Positions 5,879 through 7,567 of a DNA stretch of 7,567 nucleotides are shown piece by piece. The position numbers were made by a program, and so were the translations under genes. The stretch lies in contig DBVW01000002.1 in NCBI GenBank assembly GCA_002308495.1, positions 34,569 to 42,135 on the forward strand. Reading direction: 5' to 3'. The DNA is from Alphaproteobacteria bacterium UBA1254. Lineage in GTDB: Bacteria; Pseudomonadota; Alphaproteobacteria; RF32; CAG-239. Position 1 is the stretch's first letter. Each line of letters begins with the position of its first letter. The notes under the pieces were generated by a model that was given only the letters and a program-made list of their open reading frames with translations, was not told the DNA's origin and ran no database searches.

Positions 5879-6337
5879 ATGGCACGCGTAACTGTAGAAG
5901 ATTGTATTGAAAAAGTTCCGAATCGTTATGAACTCTTAATGGTTGCCGCTCAGAGGGCAAAAGATATTGAGCAGGGAGCTCCTCTTCGTGTTGAGCGCGA
6001 TAACGATAAAAATTCGGTTGTCGCTTTGCGTGAAATCGCGGAAGATAAAGTCAGTATTGAAGATTTGCAAAAATCTTTGGTTTTGAACTTGCAAAAATAT
6101 GTTGAAGTTGAAGAACCTGAAGAAGAAGAAATTGAAATTGTCGCTGCCGAAAAAGAATTGGCTGATTTGGATGCTCAATTTGATACATCAATGCTTTTAG
6201 ATGAAGGCTTGGACGACAGTATGCAAATCAGAGACGGTGATGAAGATTCTTTAGATGATTTGGAAGACACTGATTTGGCAGATGAGGGTTTTGATGATTC
6301 TGCTGATGATTTTGCCGATGAAAACGAAGAATTTTAA
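5879..6337 (+). CDS. rpoZ: DNA-directed RNA polymerase omega subunit with long acidic tail
   Basis: A 152-residue omega subunit. It binds the beta' subunit, aids RNA polymerase assembly and in many proteobacteria contributes to the (p)ppGpp binding site. Residues 1-75 are the conserved domain: MARVTVEDCIEKVPNRYELL, then AAQRAKDIEQGAPL (23-36) and NDKNSVVALREIAE (42-55). From about residue 77 the protein is an acidic extension ending in EENEEF-like residues. Residues 95-152 hold 26 Asp/Glu and a single Arg, and contain a repeated L-x-DEG-x-DDS motif (106-114 and 133-141). The acidic extension exists in alphaproteobacterial omega proteins, but this one looks long. The ATG at 5879 has AAGG (5867-5870) eight bases upstream; an in-frame GTG at 5870 would overlap that site and is rejected. 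The gene is followed by a terminator and then rsh. Confidence 0.93.
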   Translation: MARVTVEDCIEKVPNRYELLMVAAQRAKDIEQGAPLRVERDNDKNSVVALREIAEDKVSIEDLQKSLVLNLQKYVEVEEPEEEEIEIVAAEKELADLDAQFDTSMLLDEGLDDSMQIRDGDEDSLDDLEDTDLADEGFDDSADDFADENEEF

Positions 6338-6365
6338 GATTCTCTAAATCTTTTGAGTTTATAAT
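6338..6365 (+). promoter_or_regulatory. Candidate rsh promoter: TATAAT with an upstream GANTC site
   Basis: TATAAT (6360-6365) is a perfect -10 hexamer. There is no good TTGACA at the expected distance; instead GATTC (6338-6342), directly after the rpoZ stop, occupies that position. A weak -35 plus a GANTC site is compatible with an activator-dependent (GcrA-type) promoter. The predicted start, about 6372, falls within the left arm of the following hairpin. AT-rich intergenic DNA yields chance TATAAT matches, so this is tentative. Confidence 0.4.
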
Positions 6366-6366
6366 G

Positions 6367-6397
6367 AATGGCAGAAATTTTAATTCTGCCATTTTTT
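6367..6397 (+). terminator. Rho-independent terminator between rpoZ and rsh
   Basis: AATGGCAGAA (6367-6376) pairs perfectly with TTCTGCCATT (6384-6393) around a 7-base loop, and the T-run extends to 6397. It ends 13 bases before the rsh ATG. It should end most rpoZ transcripts, so rsh depends on read-through or on an internal promoter. Confidence 0.88.
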
Positions 6398-6410
6398 GTT
6401 TGGAAAGACA

Positions 6411-7567
6411 ATGCTGCGACAGTATGAATTGGTTGATTTGGTTAAGTCTTATGATCCGGAAGCCGATGAAGATGCTTTAAATCGGGCTTATGTCTTTGCA
6501 ATGAAAAAACACAGCGGCCAATTCAGAACGTCCGGTGATCCTTATTATTCTCATCCGATTGAAGTTGCCGGTATTTTGACTAAATTCAGATTAGACAGTG
6601 CCTCCATTATTGCCGGTTTGTTGCACGATACCGTTGAAGATACGGATACGACAATTGATGAAATAAGAAATCTTTTTGGTGATCAAGTTGCTTCATTGGT
6701 CGATGGCTTAACAAAATTAGCGACAATCGAACAAAAATCAGGCAACAGCAAGCAAGCCGAAAATTTCAGAAAATTGTTACTTGCAATGTCGGATGATATC
6801 CGTGTTTTGCTTATTAAATTGGCAGACCGTTTACACAACATGCGCACGCTTCATTATTGTCCGGAAGACAAACGTGCGCGGATTGCAAAAGAAACCCTTG
6901 ATATTTATGCGCCGCTTGCAGAGCGTATCGGCATGCAGGAAGTCAAAGATGAGCTTGAAGAAATTGCTTTTGCGGAATTATATAAAGAAGCGCATGATTC
7001 TATTTTAGCTCGCTTAAGCTTTTTAAGAGAGCAGGGGAGCGATATTATTCCGAAGATTATTGAAACTTTAGAAAAAGATATGGAAGAAAACGGTATTGAA
7101 GCGACCGTTACCGGACGAGAAAAAGCGCCTTATTCGATTTGGAAAAAAATGCAGCAGAAAAATGCTTCATTTGAACAGCTTTCGGATATTATGGCGTTTC
7201 GTATTTGCGTGGATGATATTGCGGCATGTTACCAAGCCTTAGGTGTTATTCACAGTAAATATCATATGGTTCCGCGCCGATTTAAAGATTATATTTCGAC
7301 CCCGAAACCGAACGGATATCAATCTATTCATACCGGAGTTATCGGACCTGAAAATACGCGCATTGAGGTTCAAATCAGAACATATCAGATGCATGAAATT
7401 GCCGAAAAGGGTGTGGCTGCGCACTGGGCATATAAACAAGGGCAAAAAGCAGAAGGTATGAACTTCAGATGGATCAGAGAGCTGTTGGAAATTTTAGAGC
7501 AGGCTGACAATCCCGAAGAATTTTTAGAGAATACAAAACTTGAGATGTATAACGATCAGGTTTTCTG
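6411..7567 (+). CDS. rsh: Bifunctional (p)ppGpp synthetase/hydrolase (RelA/SpoT homolog), 3' end outside window
   Basis: 385 complete codons of a long RSH protein that makes (p)ppGpp from ATP and GDP/GTP and degrades it again, the central enzyme of the stringent response. The N-terminal HD hydrolase domain looks intact: H48 (SHP), H72-D73 in HDTVED (72-77) and D139 in KLADRLHN. Their spacing matches the known hydrolase residues of Streptococcus RelSeq (H53, H77-D78, D144). The synthetase domain has D259 (SDIMAFRI), RFKD (290-293), NGYQSIHT (301-308) and E319 in EVQIRT, followed by HEIAEKGVAAHWAY. RFKD rather than the EFDD of E. coli RelA marks the bifunctional/SpoT type. The reading frame stays open to the window end, just where a TGS domain should begin (after NTKLEMYNDQVF). 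The ATG at 6411 has only a weak GGAAAG (6402-6407) close by. rpoZ next to a RelA/SpoT gene is a common proteobacterial arrangement. Confidence 0.95.
   Translation, partial: MLRQYELVDLVKSYDPEADEDALNRAYVFAMKKHSGQFRTSGDPYYSHPIEVAGILTKFRLDSASIIAGLLHDTVEDTDTTIDEIRNLFGDQVASLVDGLTKLATIEQKSGNSKQAENFRKLLLAMSDDIRVLLIKLADRLHNMRTLHYCPEDKRARIAKETLDIYAPLAERIGMQEVKDELEEIAFAELYKEAHDSILARLSFLREQGSDIIPKIIETLEKDMEENGIEATVTGREKAPYSIWKKMQQKNASFEQLSDIMAFRICVDDIAACYQALGVIHSKYHMVPRRFKDYISTPKPNGYQSIHTGVIGPENTRIEVQIRTYQMHEIAEKGVAAHWAYKQGQKAEGMNFRWIRELLEILEQADNPEEFLENTKLEMYNDQVF

Noticed and set aside
7239..7461. Overlapping open frames of about 70 codons on both strands inside rsh
   Set aside because: They sit within the conserved synthetase domain of rsh and show no protein-like features.

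Overview
This is an AT-rich window that most likely comes from an alphaproteobacterium. The strongest evidence is a full-length GcrA, a cell-cycle regulator essentially restricted to that class. The omega subunit (opening MARVTVEDCI, with an acidic C-terminal extension) and a long RelA/SpoT enzyme directly downstream of rpoZ also fit. A clear HydE, the radical-SAM maturase of [FeFe]-hydrogenase, suggests a fermentative or anaerobic lifestyle, as in uncultured host- or gut-associated alphaproteobacteria. That lifestyle and the finer taxonomy are inference.

Layout, left to right. (1) Bases 2-975: the C-terminal end of enoyl-ACP reductase FabI, then a family 2 glycosyltransferase of the LPS-core type, joined by a one-base stop/start overlap. 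(2) A bidirectional terminator at about 976-1007 separates these from a convergent TauE/SafE-type (TSUP) membrane transporter on the minus strand (1006-1788). (3) Divergent from it, 1932-3575 carries an unrecognised 203-residue protein and then hydE. (4) hydE runs 11 bases into a minus-strand pair, gcrA followed by a Nudix hydrolase, again joined by a one-base overlap. (5) Divergent from gcrA is a 410-residue exported protein of unknown function (4550-5782). (6) The right end holds rpoZ (5879-6337) and a bifunctional-type (p)ppGpp synthetase/hydrolase that runs off the window.

The genes cover envelope and lipid synthesis, hydrogenase maturation, cell-cycle transcription control and the stringent response. 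The most interesting pattern is regulatory. GANTC, the methylation motif read by the CcrM/GcrA system, occurs 18 times in my manual scan. Only two copies lie outside genes, and each sits in a putative promoter: one in the spacer of a strong sigma70-like promoter before rpoZ, the other at the -35 distance from a perfect TATAAT before rsh. That second promoter lies just ahead of the rpoZ-rsh terminator hairpin. Its predicted start point falls inside the 5' arm of the stem, so its transcript would escape termination. This suggests, but does not prove, that omega and (p)ppGpp metabolism are wired to the GcrA/CcrM cell-cycle circuit encoded partly in this same window.

I saw no tRNA, rRNA, CRISPR array, transposase, attachment site or origin. 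No gene-free stretch exceeds about 150 bases.
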